Positions 17,112 through 26,275 are shown, numbered from the stretch's first letter. The stretch is 32,411 nucleotides of DNA from Klebsiella planticola ATCC 33531 (GCF_000735435.1 NZ_JMPP01000064.1:1-32411); one strand, 5' to 3'. Notes: generated by a model not told the origin, from the letters alone. Made by a program: numbers and translations.

Positions 17112-18179
17112 ATGAACCAGAAATATATGATCTATATGTACCTGCTGAAGGCCAGAACGTTTATCGCTCTGCTGCTGGTTGTTGCGTTTTTCAGCGTGAT
17201 GGTACCGAATTTCCTGACTACCTCAAATCTGCTGATCATGACCCAGCATGTGGCCATTACCGGCCTGCTGGCCATCGGGATGACGCTGGTCATTCTGACC
17301 GGGGGAATTGACCTTTCAGTCGGTGCGGTGGCCGGGATTTGCGGCATGGTGGCCGGTGCCCTGCTAACCAATGGCCTGCCCTTATGGAACGGTAGCGTCA
17401 TCTTCTTCAACGTACCGGAAGTTATCTTGTGCGTGGCTGTCTTTGGCGTGTTGGTGGGTCTGGTTAATGGCGCCGTGATTACCCGTTTTGGCGTGGCGCC
17501 CTTTATTTGTACCCTCGGAATGATGTACGTCGCCCGCGGTTCTGCCCTGCTGTTTAACGACGGCAGCACTTACCCCAATCTCAACGGCATGGAAGCGCTG
17601 GGCAACACCGGTTTCTCCACCCTCGGCTCCGGTACCGTCCTGGGAATTTATCTGCCGATCTGGTTGATGATCGCTTTTCTGCTACTGGGATACTGGCTGA
17701 CCACGAAAACCCCGCTGGGCCGCTATATCTACGCCATTGGAGGCAACGAATCCGCGGCCCGTCTGGCCGGCGTCCCGATTGTTAAGGCCAAAATCTTTGT
17801 TTATGCCTTCTCCGGCCTCTGCGCCGCGTTCGTCGGGCTGATAGTCGCCTCACAGCTGCAAACCGCGCACCCGATGACCGGCAACATGTTCGAAATGGAT
17901 GCGATCGGCGCCACCGTTCTCGGCGGGACCGCGCTGGCGGGCGGCCGGGGCCGGGTGACCGGTTCGATTATTGGCGCCTTCGTGATCGTCTTCCTCGCCG
18001 ACGGCATGGTGATGATGGGGGTCAGCGATTTCTGGCAGATGGTGATTAAAGGCGTGGTCATTGTCACCGCCGTCGTCGTCGATCAGTTCCAGCAGAAACT
18101 ACAGAACAAGGTCATTCTCATGCGCCGCCATGAAGAAAAGCTGGCGACGGTTCATCCCAGCGGCGCGGCATCCCGTTAA
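17112..18179 (+). CDS. Sugar ABC transporter permease (RbsC-like)
   Basis: This 355-residue inner-membrane protein has about eight to ten hydrophobic segments and the BPD_transp_2 pattern: GMTLVILTGGIDLSVGAVAG near 56-75, YAIGGNESAARLAGV near 211-225 (the cytoplasmic coupling region) and DAIGATVLGGTALAGGRGRV near 264-283. It would form the channel with the double ATPase and the binding protein upstream. The N-terminus starts with MNQKYMIYMYLLKAR, and the gene begins 17 bases after the ATPase stop. Confidence 0.94.
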   Translation: MNQKYMIYMYLLKARTFIALLLVVAFFSVMVPNFLTTSNLLIMTQHVAITGLLAIGMTLVILTGGIDLSVGAVAGICGMVAGALLTNGLPLWNGSVIFFNVPEVILCVAVFGVLVGLVNGAVITRFGVAPFICTLGMMYVARGSALLFNDGSTYPNLNGMEALGNTGFSTLGSGTVLGIYLPIWLMIAFLLLGYWLTTKTPLGRYIYAIGGNESAARLAGVPIVKAKIFVYAFSGLCAAFVGLIVASQLQTAHPMTGNMFEMDAIGATVLGGTALAGGRGRVTGSIIGAFVIVFLADGMVMMGVSDFWQMVIKGVVIVTAVVVDQFQQKLQNKVILMRRHEEKLATVHPSGAASR

Positions 18180-18203
18180 TTCACGCATAGCACCGATTCT
18201 TCC

Positions 18204-18223
18204 GCCGGGCGTCACCGCCCGGC
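18204..18223 (+). terminator. Intercistronic hairpin between permease and dehydrogenase genes
   Basis: GCCGGGCG (18204-18211) and CGCCCGGC (18216-18223) form a perfect eight-pair stem with a TCAC loop. A T-run is lacking. It separates the transport part from the dehydrogenase part of the operon and may set their relative expression. Confidence 0.6.
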
Positions 18224-18243
18224 TTCGCTAAAGGGAAAAAAGT

Positions 18244-19041
18244 ATGCACAGAAATTTTCACAATAAAACCATCGTCATTACCGGAGCCTGCCGGGGTATT
18301 GGCGCCGGCATCGCCGAACGCTTTGCCCGCGATGGCGCCAGGCTGGTGATGGTCTCAAACGCACCGCGCGTCCATGAAACCGCAGAAACCTTACGCCAGC
18401 GTTATCAGGCCGATATTCTGTCGCTGGAGATTGATGTCACCGATGAAGCCCAGGTTCAGTCCCTGTACCAACAGGCCGCAGCCCGTTTCGGCACCATTGA
18501 TGTTTCAATTCAAAACGCCGGCGTGATCACCATCGATTATTTCGATCGCATGCCAAAAGCCGATTTCGAAAAAGTGCTGGCCGTGAATACAACCGGCGTC
18601 TGGCTGTGCTGTCGCGAAGCGGCCAAATATATGGTCAAACAGAACTACGGAAGTTTGATCAATACCTCGTCGGGCCAGGGGCGCCAGGGCTTTATCTACA
18701 CCCCGCATTACGCCGCCAGCAAAATGGGCGTTATCGGCATTACGCAAAGCCTGGCTCATGAGCTGGCGCCATGGAACATCACCGTCAACGCCTTCTGCCC
18801 CGGGATTATCGAAAGTGAAATGTGGGACTACAACGACCGGGTGTGGGGCGAAATCCTCAGCAGTGAACAAAAGCGCTATGGCAAAGGCGAGCTGATGGCG
18901 GAATGGGTAGAAGGAATACCGATGAAACGGGCAGGAAAACCGGAAGATGTTGCCGGGCTGGTGGCCTTTCTCGCCTCTGACGATGCGCGCTATCTCACCG
19001 GACAGACGATTAACATCGACGGCGGCTTAATTATGTCTTAA
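18244..19041 (+). CDS. Short-chain dehydrogenase/reductase 1 (polyol-dehydrogenase-like)
   Basis: This 265-residue protein is a classical SDR. The cofactor motif TGACRGIG lies at 13-20, NAG at 91-93, the catalytic serine near 142-143 and YAASK with Tyr156 and Lys160; the C-terminus ends TGQTINIDGGLIMS. Sequence features such as NVTVNAFCPGI-type segments and an insertion around DYNDRVWGEILSSEQKRYGKGEL recall sorbitol/galactitol 2-dehydrogenase-like enzymes. The probable reaction is NAD(P)-dependent oxidation of a sugar alcohol or sugar to a keto compound. A good site (AAGGGA) precedes the start. The substrate is not predictable beyond the context of uptake system and ketose kinase. Confidence 0.92.
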   Translation: MHRNFHNKTIVITGACRGIGAGIAERFARDGARLVMVSNAPRVHETAETLRQRYQADILSLEIDVTDEAQVQSLYQQAAARFGTIDVSIQNAGVITIDYFDRMPKADFEKVLAVNTTGVWLCCREAAKYMVKQNYGSLINTSSGQGRQGFIYTPHYAASKMGVIGITQSLAHELAPWNITVNAFCPGIIESEMWDYNDRVWGEILSSEQKRYGKGELMAEWVEGIPMKRAGKPEDVAGLVAFLASDDARYLTGQTINIDGGLIMS

Positions 19042-19076
19042 TGCCCGCCAGGGTTTTGACCACAAGAGTAATCACT

Positions 19077-19862
19077 ATGATCGCAAAAGATTTTGCTCAA
19101 CAGTTGTTTAACCTGCAGGACCGCGTTGCCTTTGTCACCGGCGCGGGCAGTGGTATTGGCCAGATGATCGCCTACGGGCTCGCCAGCGCGGGCGCGCGCG
19201 TCGTCGGTTTTGATTTGCGCGAAGACGGGGGACTGGCCGAAACCGTGAGTCATATTGAAGCGATAGGCGGCGAAGCCTGCTTTTACACCGGGGATGTGCG
19301 CCAGCTAAGCGATCTTCGCGCCGGCGTCGCGCTGGCCAAAAGCCGCTTCGGTCGTCTCGATATCGCCGTCAATGCCGCCGGTATCGCCAACGCCAACCCG
19401 GCGCTGGAGATGGAGACGGAACAGTGGCAGCGGGTTATTGATATCAACCTCACCGGCGTGTGGAATTCCTGTAAAGCGGAAGCGGAACTGATGCTGGAAT
19501 CCGGCGGCGGCTCGATTATTAATATTGCCTCGATGTCCGGAATTATCGTTAACCGCGGGCTGGAACAGGCGCATTACAACAGCGCCAAAGCCGGCGTGAT
19601 TCATCTCTCTAAAAGCCTTGCCATGGAGTGGGTCGGCAAAGGGATTCGCGTCAACTCAATTAGCCCGGGTTACACCGCAACGCCGATGAATACCCGTCCT
19701 GAAATGGTCCATCAGACCCGCGAGTTTGAAAACCAGACGCCCATTCAGCGCATGGCAAAAGTTGAAGAGATGGCGGGACCGGCTCTGTTTCTCGCCAGCG
19801 ACGCCGCCTCATTTTGTACCGGCGTTGATTTGGTCGTTGATGGCGGATTTATCTGCTGGTAA
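19077..19862 (+). CDS. Short-chain dehydrogenase/reductase 2 (threitol/arabinitol-dehydrogenase-like)
   Basis: This 261-residue classical SDR has the cofactor motif TGAGSGIG at 21-28, an aspartate after the second strand (GFDLRED, Asp47) that favours NAD, NAAG at 99-102, the catalytic serine near 152-154 and YNSAK with Tyr167 and Lys171. The pattern recalls D-arabinitol, xylitol or D-threitol dehydrogenases. The start at 19077 follows AAGAG; an alternative ATG at 19041 overlaps the preceding stop as TAATG and would add 12 residues, so coupled translation from there cannot be excluded. Having two SDRs in one operon suggests either oxidation at two positions, an epimerisation by oxidation and reduction, or two related substrates. 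Confidence 0.92.
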   Translation: MIAKDFAQQLFNLQDRVAFVTGAGSGIGQMIAYGLASAGARVVGFDLREDGGLAETVSHIEAIGGEACFYTGDVRQLSDLRAGVALAKSRFGRLDIAVNAAGIANANPALEMETEQWQRVIDINLTGVWNSCKAEAELMLESGGGSIINIASMSGIIVNRGLEQAHYNSAKAGVIHLSKSLAMEWVGKGIRVNSISPGYTATPMNTRPEMVHQTREFENQTPIQRMAKVEEMAGPALFLASDAASFCTGVDLVVDGGFICW

Positions 19863-19890
19863 GCGGAGCGCATGGCGACGTTCGTTCGAA

Positions 19891-19915
19891 AAAAGGCGCC
19901 CACGGGGCGCCTTTT
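19891..19915. terminator. Bidirectional intrinsic terminator
   Basis: AAAAGGCGCC and GGCGCCTTTT form a perfect ten-pair stem with a CACGG loop between two convergent transcripts (SDR 2 and betT). The A-run on one side and T-run on the other give a Rho-independent signal in both directions. Confidence 0.85.
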
Positions 19916-19936
19916 ACTCATGCAGCCTTCTGCTCC

Positions 19937-21970
19937 CTACATCCCCGGAAACATCACGCTGTTCCCCGGCGCTTCCCGGTGCAGGTGGATAAAGTTCAGG
20001 TGACGCTCGTACTGATCGAGAATATCGGTGATCACCTGCTCCTTGCTGTAGTCCATCAGGTCATTGCCCTGGCTGCCCTCCAGCAGGAAGGTCTCCAGAC
20101 GATAGTAGGTTGATTTACCGCTGCGCGCCCGGTAGGTGAAGCCCGGAATCGAATACTGCTGCGGCCAGATCTGATAGACAAAATTCTGTTCATCGCCCAT
20201 ATGCACCAGCAGTTCGAGATGACCCAGATTATCCCCCTCTTCCGGCGGTAAACTTTTCAGATCCACATAGGCGCCGCGCAATTTAAGCTCCTGCGCCACC
20301 TCCTCCATTGCCGGGTAGCACACCGTCTCCATCATCTGGCGCGTATAGCGGGTTCCCGGATAGTTCATCAACCGCGACAGACGCTTCTTCCAGCTCAACC
20401 GATCCTGCACGCCGAGCGGGCGCGGGGCGGTATCGCGACTGGCGCTCTCGCGGCGATAGTCTTCGACCTTCAATGATTTATACAACCCTGCCATCACAAA
20501 AAAGATCACGAAGCTAAACGGCAGCCCCATGATCACCGTGGTGTTCTGCAGCGCCGAAATCCCGTTGGTCATCAGCATTCCGATGGTCAGCAGACCGATA
20601 GCGACCGACCAGAAGATCCGTAGCCAGTTCGGCGCATCGCTGTTGATATCTTTGAGTTTCGAGGTGAAGTTCCCCAGCACCAGCGCCCCTGAGTCAGCGG
20701 AGGTCACATAGAACAGTAACCCGGTGATGGTGGCGACCGAGGCGCTGAAGGTAAAGGCCGGGTACTGCGCCAGCAGATTATAGAAGCCGCGCTCCGGATG
20801 GGCCATCGCCTCTTCGGCAAAGGCGACATTGCCATGAATAATCTCGTACAGCGCACTGTTACCGAACACCGACAGCCAGAGTAAGGTGAAGGTAAACGGA
20901 ATAATCAGCGTCCCCAGCACAAACTGACGAATGGTGCGCCCGCGCGAGATACGCGCCAGGAACAGCCCCACGAACGGTGACCAGGCCACCCACCAGGCCC
21001 AGAAAAACAGCGTCCAGTTGTTCATCCACTCGACCGGGCGATCGAAAGCGAAGCTGTTGAGGGTCATGCCCATAAAGCGGTTCACGTAGTCGCCAACGTT
21101 CAGCACCAGCGCGTTCATCAGAAACTCGGTATCGCCCATAAACAAGATGAACAGAATCAGCCCCAGCGCCAGCACCACGTTCAGCTCGGAGAGAATACGA
21201 ATCCCTTTATCGACCCCGGAGGTCACCGAAATCGTGGCGATAATCACCGACAGGACAATCAGCGCCGCTTTCGCCCCCAGCGAATCCGGAATATCAAACA
21301 GCACGTTCAGGCCATAATTAAGCTGCACGACCCCGATCCCCAGCGTGGTGGCAATCCCAAAAATTGTCCCGACCACCGCCGCGATATCGACGCTATGGCC
21401 AATTGGACCATCGATTTTTTTACCGAAGATGGGATAGAGGGCGGAACGTATGGTGAGCGGCAAATTATAACGATAGCTAAAGTATCCCAGCGCCATGCCC
21501 ATCAGAGCATACATCGACCAGCCGGTCAGCCCGTAGTGGAACAAGGTCCAGACCATCGACTGGCGCGCGGCCTCCATGGTCTGCCCGGCCCCTTCCGGCG
21601 GCTGCATATACTGGGTGACCGGTTCGGCGACCGAGAAGAACATCAGGTCGATACCGATACCGGCGGCAAACAGCATCGCCGCCCAGCTCAGCATGCTGAA
21701 CTCCGGTTTGGAGTGCTCAGGCCCGAGCTTCACCGAACCGAAGCGCGAGCAGGCGATGCAGACCACAAACACGATATACAGCGTGGCCGCCAGCAAATAA
21801 TACCAGCCAAAAGTCGTCGAAACCCAGTTCAGGGTACGGCCAATCCAGGCCGCTGAAAAATCGCTGAAGAAGATAGTCATCAGGGAAAACAACAAAATCA
21901 GTCCGGCGGAAGTATAAAAAACCACCGGATTGATTTTGTCCTTTTCTCTGCTCGGCGAAAGGTCTGTCAT
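19937..21970 (-). CDS. betT: High-affinity choline transporter BetT (BCCT family)
   Basis: BetT is a proton-driven choline transporter in the inner membrane. At 677 residues it equals E. coli BetT and looks nearly identical through the transmembrane core, including FFWAWWVAWSPFVGLFLARISRGRT, the conserved tryptophan-rich BCCT segment (shown in part). Twelve transmembrane helices are followed by a long hydrophilic C-terminal tail of about 150 residues, which in the family senses osmotic stress. The start ATG follows GGGGA. It is divergent from betI across a short region that holds a BetI-box-like dyad, giving control by choline and osmolarity as in E. coli. Confidence 0.97.
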   Translation of the reverse strand: MTDLSPSREKDKINPVVFYTSAGLILLFSLMTIFFSDFSAAWIGRTLNWVSTTFGWYYLLAATLYIVFVVCIACSRFGSVKLGPEHSKPEFSMLSWAAMLFAAGIGIDLMFFSVAEPVTQYMQPPEGAGQTMEAARQSMVWTLFHYGLTGWSMYALMGMALGYFSYRYNLPLTIRSALYPIFGKKIDGPIGHSVDIAAVVGTIFGIATTLGIGVVQLNYGLNVLFDIPDSLGAKAALIVLSVIIATISVTSGVDKGIRILSELNVVLALGLILFILFMGDTEFLMNALVLNVGDYVNRFMGMTLNSFAFDRPVEWMNNWTLFFWAWWVAWSPFVGLFLARISRGRTIRQFVLGTLIIPFTFTLLWLSVFGNSALYEIIHGNVAFAEEAMAHPERGFYNLLAQYPAFTFSASVATITGLLFYVTSADSGALVLGNFTSKLKDINSDAPNWLRIFWSVAIGLLTIGMLMTNGISALQNTTVIMGLPFSFVIFFVMAGLYKSLKVEDYRRESASRDTAPRPLGVQDRLSWKKRLSRLMNYPGTRYTRQMMETVCYPAMEEVAQELKLRGAYVDLKSLPPEEGDNLGHLELLVHMGDEQNFVYQIWPQQYSIPGFTYRARSGKSTYYRLETFLLEGSQGNDLMDYSKEQVITDILDQYERHLNFIHLHREAPGNSVMFPGM

Positions 21971-22098
21971 CCAGTATCCCCACTGTTTTTGTAACTATTA
22001 AAATCCAAAACCGCAACAATTAAGACACATTTTATATTGAACGTCCAATCAAAAACCGCTTTAATAGATAAACAAATCTGATGAATGGAACCAACGAA
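21971..22098. promoter_or_regulatory. Divergent betT/betIBA promoter with BetI-box-like dyad
   Basis: ATTGAACGTCCAAT at 22036-22049 is a near-perfect inverted repeat (12 of 14 positions) in the AT-rich gap between betT and betI. E. coli BetI binds a similar sequence in the same place and is released by choline. The match to that box is from memory. Confidence 0.65.
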
Positions 22099-22692
22099 AT
22101 GCCCAAACTGGGGATGCAACCGATACGCCAGCGGCAGCTCATTGACGCGACCCTCGAGGCGATAAACGCGGTGGGAATGCACGATGCCACCATCGCGCAA
22201 ATTGCCCGACGGGCGGGCGTATCGACCGGCATCATTAGTCACTATTTCAAGGATAAGAACGGTCTGCTGGAAGCGACGATGCGCGATATCACCGGCCAGC
22301 TGCGGCTGGCGGTACTGAGCCGTTTGCACGCGCTGCCGGGCGCCAGCGCCGAACGGCGGCTGCGGGCCATCGTGGCGGGTAATTTCGATGACAGCCAGAT
22401 AAGCAGCGCGGCGATGAAAGCCTGGCTTGCCTTCTGGGCCAGCAGCATGCATCAACCGATGCTCTATCGCCTGCAGCAGGTCAGCAGCCGGCGTCTGCTG
22501 TCGAACATCGTCTATGAATTTCAGCGCGAGCTGCCGCGCCAGCAGGCGCAGGAGGCCGGTTATGGTCTCGCCGCCTTAATCGACGGACTGTGGCTACGCG
22601 CGGCGCTGAGCGGTAAACCGCTCGACAAAGCCCGCGCCGAAACGCTCGCCGACCATTTCATCAGCCAGTATCTGCCACCGACTTCTCAATAA
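22099..22692 (+). CDS. betI: Choline-responsive repressor BetI
   Basis: BetI is a TetR-family repressor of the bet genes. The 197-residue product has the helix-turn-helix at the N-terminus ([23 protein letters not shown]) and a less conserved ligand-binding domain. The frame opens six residues earlier at 22081, but [14 protein letters not shown] is the family N-terminus. The stop overlaps the possible upstream start of betB, in the usual betIBA operon order. Repression is relieved by choline. Confidence 0.95.
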   Translation: MPKLGMQPIRQRQLIDATLEAINAVGMHDATIAQIARRAGVSTGIISHYFKDKNGLLEATMRDITGQLRLAVLSRLHALPGASAERRLRAIVAGNFDDSQISSAAMKAWLAFWASSMHQPMLYRLQQVSSRRLLSNIVYEFQRELPRQQAQEAGYGLAALIDGLWLRAALSGKPLDKARAETLADHFISQYLPPTSQ

Positions 22693-22703
22693 TGGAGGAA
22701 ACC

Positions 22704-24176
22704 ATGTCCCGAATGGCCGAACAGCAGCTTTATATCCACGGTGGTTACGTCCCTGCCACCAGCGGGAAAACCTTCGAGACACTCAACCCTGCCACCGGGG
22801 AAGTGCTGGCGACAGTCCAGGCCGCGGGTCGCGAAGACGTCGACCGGGCGGTAAAAAGCGCCCAACAGGGGCAAAAGGTGTGGGCGGCGATGAGCGCCAT
22901 GGCGCGTTCGCGGATCCTGCGTAAAGCGGTGGATATTCTGCGCCAGCGTAACGACGAGCTGGCGCGTCTGGAGACGCTGGATACCGGTAAACCGCTGAGC
23001 GAAACCGCCGCTGTCGATATCGTTACCGGCGCCGACGTGCTGGAGTATTACGCCGGCCTGATCCCGGCGCTGGAAGGCAGCCAGATCCCGCTGCGCGACA
23101 GTTCATTCATCTATACCCGCCGCGAACCACTCGGCGTGGTTGCCGGGATCGGCGCGTGGAACTACCCGATCCAGATCGCGCTGTGGAAATCAGCGCCGGC
23201 GCTGGCCGCCGGAAACGCGATGATTTTTAAGCCAAGCGAAGTGACCCCGCTGACCGCCGTCAAACTGGCGGAGATCTACCGCGAAGCCGGCCTGCCGGAC
23301 GGCGTCTTTAACGTCCTGCCGGGGATCGGCGCCGAAACCGGACGGTATCTGACTGAACACCCGGATATCGCCAAAGTCTCGTTCACCGGCGGCGTCGCCA
23401 GCGGCAAAAAAGTGATGGCTAACTCCGCCGCTTCGTCGCTGAAGGAAGTCACCATGGAGCTGGGCGGCAAGTCGCCGCTGATCGTCTGCGACGATGCCGA
23501 CCTCGACCTCGCCGCCGATATCGCGATGATGGCCAACTTCTACAGCTCCGGCCAGGTCTGCACCAACGGCACCCGGGTGTTTATCCCGGCGCGCGCGAAA
23601 GCGGCGTTCGAAGAGAAAATCCTCGCCCGCGTGGCGCGAATTCGTCCCGGCGACCTGTTTGATGAAACGACCAACTTCGGCCCGCTGGTGAGCTTCCCGC
23701 ATCGCGACAACGTCCTGCGCTATATCGAGAGCGGTAAGCAGGAAGGTGCGCGTCTGCTGTGCGGCGGCGGGGTGCTGCAAGGTGACGCCTTCGCCAGCGG
23801 CGCGTGGGTGGCCCCGACCGTCTTTAGCGACTGCCATGACGAGATGACCATCGTGCGCGAAGAGATCTTTGGCCCGGTGATGTCGATTCTGACCTATGAA
23901 GACGAGGCGGAAGTGATTCGCCGCGCCAACGCCACCGAATACGGTCTGGCGGCAGGCGTGGTCACCCCGGACTTAAATCGCGCCCACCGCGTGATTCATC
24001 AGCTTGAAGCCGGGATCTGCTGGATCAACAGCTGGGGCGAATCCCCGGCGGAGATGCCGGTCGGCGGCTATAAGCACTCCGGTATCGGCCGCGAAAACGG
24101 CGTGATGACGCTCCAGAGCTACACCCAGGTAAAATCCATCCAGGTTGAGATGGCTCAGTTTCACTCCATATTTTAA
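22704..24176 (+). CDS. betB: Betaine aldehyde dehydrogenase
   Basis: BetB oxidises betaine aldehyde to glycine betaine, with NAD(P). The 490-residue length equals E. coli BetB. Signatures include the Rossmann motif [10 protein letters not shown], the general-base glutamate in TMELGGKSP and the nucleophile cysteine in [11 protein letters not shown], and an N-terminal family start [15 protein letters not shown]. The ATG at 22704 has GGAGG at 22695-22699; an in-frame ATG at 22692 overlaps the betI stop but would place the site inside the coding sequence. betA follows 14 bases downstream. Confidence 0.97.
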   Translation: MSRMAEQQLYIHGGYVPATSGKTFETLNPATGEVLATVQAAGREDVDRAVKSAQQGQKVWAAMSAMARSRILRKAVDILRQRNDELARLETLDTGKPLSETAAVDIVTGADVLEYYAGLIPALEGSQIPLRDSSFIYTRREPLGVVAGIGAWNYPIQIALWKSAPALAAGNAMIFKPSEVTPLTAVKLAEIYREAGLPDGVFNVLPGIGAETGRYLTEHPDIAKVSFTGGVASGKKVMANSAASSLKEVTMELGGKSPLIVCDDADLDLAADIAMMANFYSSGQVCTNGTRVFIPARAKAAFEEKILARVARIRPGDLFDETTNFGPLVSFPHRDNVLRYIESGKQEGARLLCGGGVLQGDAFASGAWVAPTVFSDCHDEMTIVREEIFGPVMSILTYEDEAEVIRRANATEYGLAAGVVTPDLNRAHRVIHQLEAGICWINSWGESPAEMPVGGYKHSGIGRENGVMTLQSYTQVKSIQVEMAQFHSIF

Positions 24177-24178
24177 CC

Positions 24179-24185
24179 AGGAGGT
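24179..24185 (+). promoter_or_regulatory. Shine-Dalgarno that sets the TTG start of betA
   Basis: AGGAGGT ends five bases before TTG at 24191. An ATG at 24187 is only one base from it and opens a four-codon frame that ends in TGA, so it is not the betA start. The TTG is the only start that gives the conserved N-terminus. Confidence 0.75.
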
Positions 24186-24190
24186 CATGT

Positions 24191-25867
24191 TTGCAATTTG
24201 ACTACATCATTATTGGCGCCGGCTCTGCCGGCAACGTACTGGCGACACGACTGACGGAAGATCCGCACACCACCGTCCTGCTGCTGGAAGCCGGCGGCCC
24301 GGATTATCGTTTTGATTTCCGCACCCAGATGCCCGCCGCGCTGGCTTTTCCATTACAGGGCCGACGCTATAACTGGGCCTACGAGACCGAACCTGAGCCG
24401 TATATGAATAACCGCCGCATGGAGTGCGGCCGCGGCAAAGGTCTCGGCGGCTCGTCGCTGATTAACGGCATGTGCTACATCCGCGGTAATGCAATGGACC
24501 TCGACAACTGGGCCACCGCGCCAGGCCTGGAGAGCTGGAGCTATCTCGACTGCCTGCCCTACTACCGTAAAGCGGAAACCCGCGACATCGGCGCGAATGA
24601 TTATCACGGCGGCGATGGCCCGGTGAGCGTCGCCACGCCGAAGCAGAATAATAATCCGCTGTTCCATGCGATGGTGGAAGCGGGTGTGCAGGCCGGCTAT
24701 CCGCGCACCGACGACCTGAATGGCTATCAGCAGGAAGGGTTCGGGCCGATGGATCGTACCGTCACTCCCCAGGGGCGCCGGGCCAGCACCGCCCGCGGCT
24801 ATCTTGACCAGGCCCGCGGGCGCCCAAATCTGACGATTCGCACCCATGCGCTGACCGACCATATTATTTTTGCCGGTAAGCGCGCGGTTGGGGTCGAATG
24901 GCTGGAGGGCGACAGCACCGCGCCGTCAAAAGCGACGGCCAGTAAAGAAGTACTGCTGTGCGCGGGAGCCATCGCTTCACCGCAGATCCTGCAACGTTCC
25001 GGTGTCGGCAACCCGGATCTGCTACGCCAGTTTGATATCCCGCTGGTTCACGCCCTGCCCGGCGTCGGCGAAAACCTGCAGGACCATCTCGAGATGTATC
25101 TGCAGTATGAATGCAAAGAGCCGGTGTCGCTCTATCCAGCGCTGCAGTGGTGGAATCAGCCGAAAATCGGTGCCGAATGGCTGTTCGGCGGCACCGGTAT
25201 TGGCGCCAGCAATCAGTTTGAAGCCGGCGGGTTTATCCGCAGCCGGGAAGAGTTCGCCTGGCCAAATATTCAGTACCACTTCCTGCCGGTGGCGATTAAC
25301 TACAACGGTTCGAATGCGGTGAAAGAGCACGGCTTCCAGTGCCACGTCGGCTCCATGCGTTCGCCCAGCCGCGGCCACGTGCGCCTGAAATCACGCGACC
25401 CGCACGAGCATCCGGCGATTCTGTTCAACTATATGTCCAGCGAGCAGGACTGGCAGGAGTTTCGCGATGCGATACGCATCACTCGCGACATCATGAACCA
25501 GCCGGCGCTGGATAAATATCGCGGACGCGAAATCAGCCCGGGACTCGACTGCCAGAGCGATGCCGAGCTGGATGAGTTCGTGCGTAATCACGCCGAGACC
25601 GCTTTCCACCCGTGCGGCACCTGTAAAATGGGCGACGACGAGATGGCTGTAGTGGATGGCGAAGGCCGGGTGCACGGTCTGGAAGGTCTGCGGGTAGTGG
25701 ATGCGTCAATTATGCCGCAGATCATCACCGGCAACCTCAACGCCACCACCATCATGATTGGCGAGAAAATAGCCGATGCCATTCGCGGCCGCCAGCCGCT
25801 GCCGCGCAGCACGGCGCGCTATTATGTGGCCAACGGCGCGCCGGTGCGTCGTCAGGCTGCTGGATAG
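24191..25867 (+). CDS. betA: Choline dehydrogenase (GMC family)
   Basis: BetA is a membrane-associated FAD enzyme that oxidises choline to betaine aldehyde. The 558 residues begin with the FAD motif [18 protein letters not shown], followed by the GMC signature [14 protein letters not shown] and the C-terminal catalytic region [16 protein letters not shown]; length is two residues more than in E. coli. The start codon is TTG, as in E. coli from memory, and may reduce synthesis relative to BetB. The last codons run directly into the repeat region that follows. Glycine betaine made by BetA and BetB serves as compatible solute during osmotic stress. Confidence 0.97.
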   Translation: MQFDYIIIGAGSAGNVLATRLTEDPHTTVLLLEAGGPDYRFDFRTQMPAALAFPLQGRRYNWAYETEPEPYMNNRRMECGRGKGLGGSSLINGMCYIRGNAMDLDNWATAPGLESWSYLDCLPYYRKAETRDIGANDYHGGDGPVSVATPKQNNNPLFHAMVEAGVQAGYPRTDDLNGYQQEGFGPMDRTVTPQGRRASTARGYLDQARGRPNLTIRTHALTDHIIFAGKRAVGVEWLEGDSTAPSKATASKEVLLCAGAIASPQILQRSGVGNPDLLRQFDIPLVHALPGVGENLQDHLEMYLQYECKEPVSLYPALQWWNQPKIGAEWLFGGTGIGASNQFEAGGFIRSREEFAWPNIQYHFLPVAINYNGSNAVKEHGFQCHVGSMRSPSRGHVRLKSRDPHEHPAILFNYMSSEQDWQEFRDAIRITRDIMNQPALDKYRGREISPGLDCQSDAELDEFVRNHAETAFHPCGTCKMGDDEMAVVDGEGRVHGLEGLRVVDASIMPQIITGNLNATTIMIGEKIADAIRGRQPLPRSTARYYVANGAPVRRQAAG

Positions 25868-26092
25868 CAAGCCTGCTCTGGCTAGTGTCCTGACATCTCT
25901 GCCGCCGGGCGGCGGCTGACGCCTTGCCCGGCCTACGATAGCGAGTCTGCCCCATAGAACCCGCTCTGCAAACCGGAAGCTATCCCGTAGAATCCGGTTT
26001 GCAAACCGACATCAGTCCCGTAGGCCCGCTCTGCAAACCGACATCAGTCCCGTAGGCCCGCGCAAGCGAAGCGCCGCCGGGCAAATCCCGGA
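25863..26092. repeat. Long repeat, copy 1 (REP-rich, begins in betA stop)
   Basis: This copy starts at GATAGCAAGCCTGCTC, which includes the betA stop codon, and ends near CGCAAGCGAAGCGCCGCC plus GGGCAAATC. It matches 26113-26275 apart from a 3-base difference in the GCCGCCGGGCGGCGGC stretch and 65 extra bases, which are two additional units of the 32-33 bp tandem repeat. REP-like arms (GCCGGGCGG and TGCCCGGCCTAC; GTAGGCCC and GCCGGGCAAA) lie within it. Confidence 0.85.
25968..26060. repeat. 32-33 bp tandem repeat, about three units
   Basis: Units begin with GCAAACCG at 25968, 26001 and 26033, so the period is 33 then 32 bases. The last two units are nearly identical (GACATCAGTCCCGTAGGCCC core), while the first is diverged (GAAGCTATCCCGTAGAATCC). 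The units abut directly with no spacers. The second long repeat has a single unit. Number of units is likely to vary between strains. Confidence 0.8.
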
Positions 26093-26112
26093 GCACCACA
26101 AATATAAGGTCC

Positions 26113-26275
26113 GATAGCAAGCCTGCTCTGGCTAGTGTCCTGACATCTCTGCCGGGCGGCGGCTGACGCCTTGCCCGGCCTACGATAGCGAGTCTGCCCC
26201 ATAGAACCCGCTCTGCAAACCGGCACCAGTCCCGTAGGCCCGCGCAAGCGAAGCGCCGCCGGGCAAATCACGGAG
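26113..26275. repeat. Long repeat, copy 2 (single tandem unit)
   Basis: This is a second direct copy of the sequence at 25863-26092, beginning GATAGCAAGCCTGCTC and ending GGGCAAATCACGGAGCAAC. It retains the REP-like arms and one unit of the 32-33 bp repeat. Between the copies lie about 20 unrelated bases. The whole interval 25868-26321 shows no supported gene; it likely ends the betIBA message through its hairpins. Confidence 0.85.

Noticed and set aside
8856-19862. Island borne by a mobile element
   Set aside because: No integrase, transposase, tRNA edge or flanking direct repeats were seen, and coding composition is like the neighbours; only the intergenic control regions are AT-rich.
25968-26060. 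Possible CRISPR array
   Set aside because: The 32-33 bp units abut without spacers, only about three exist, and no cas genes are near.
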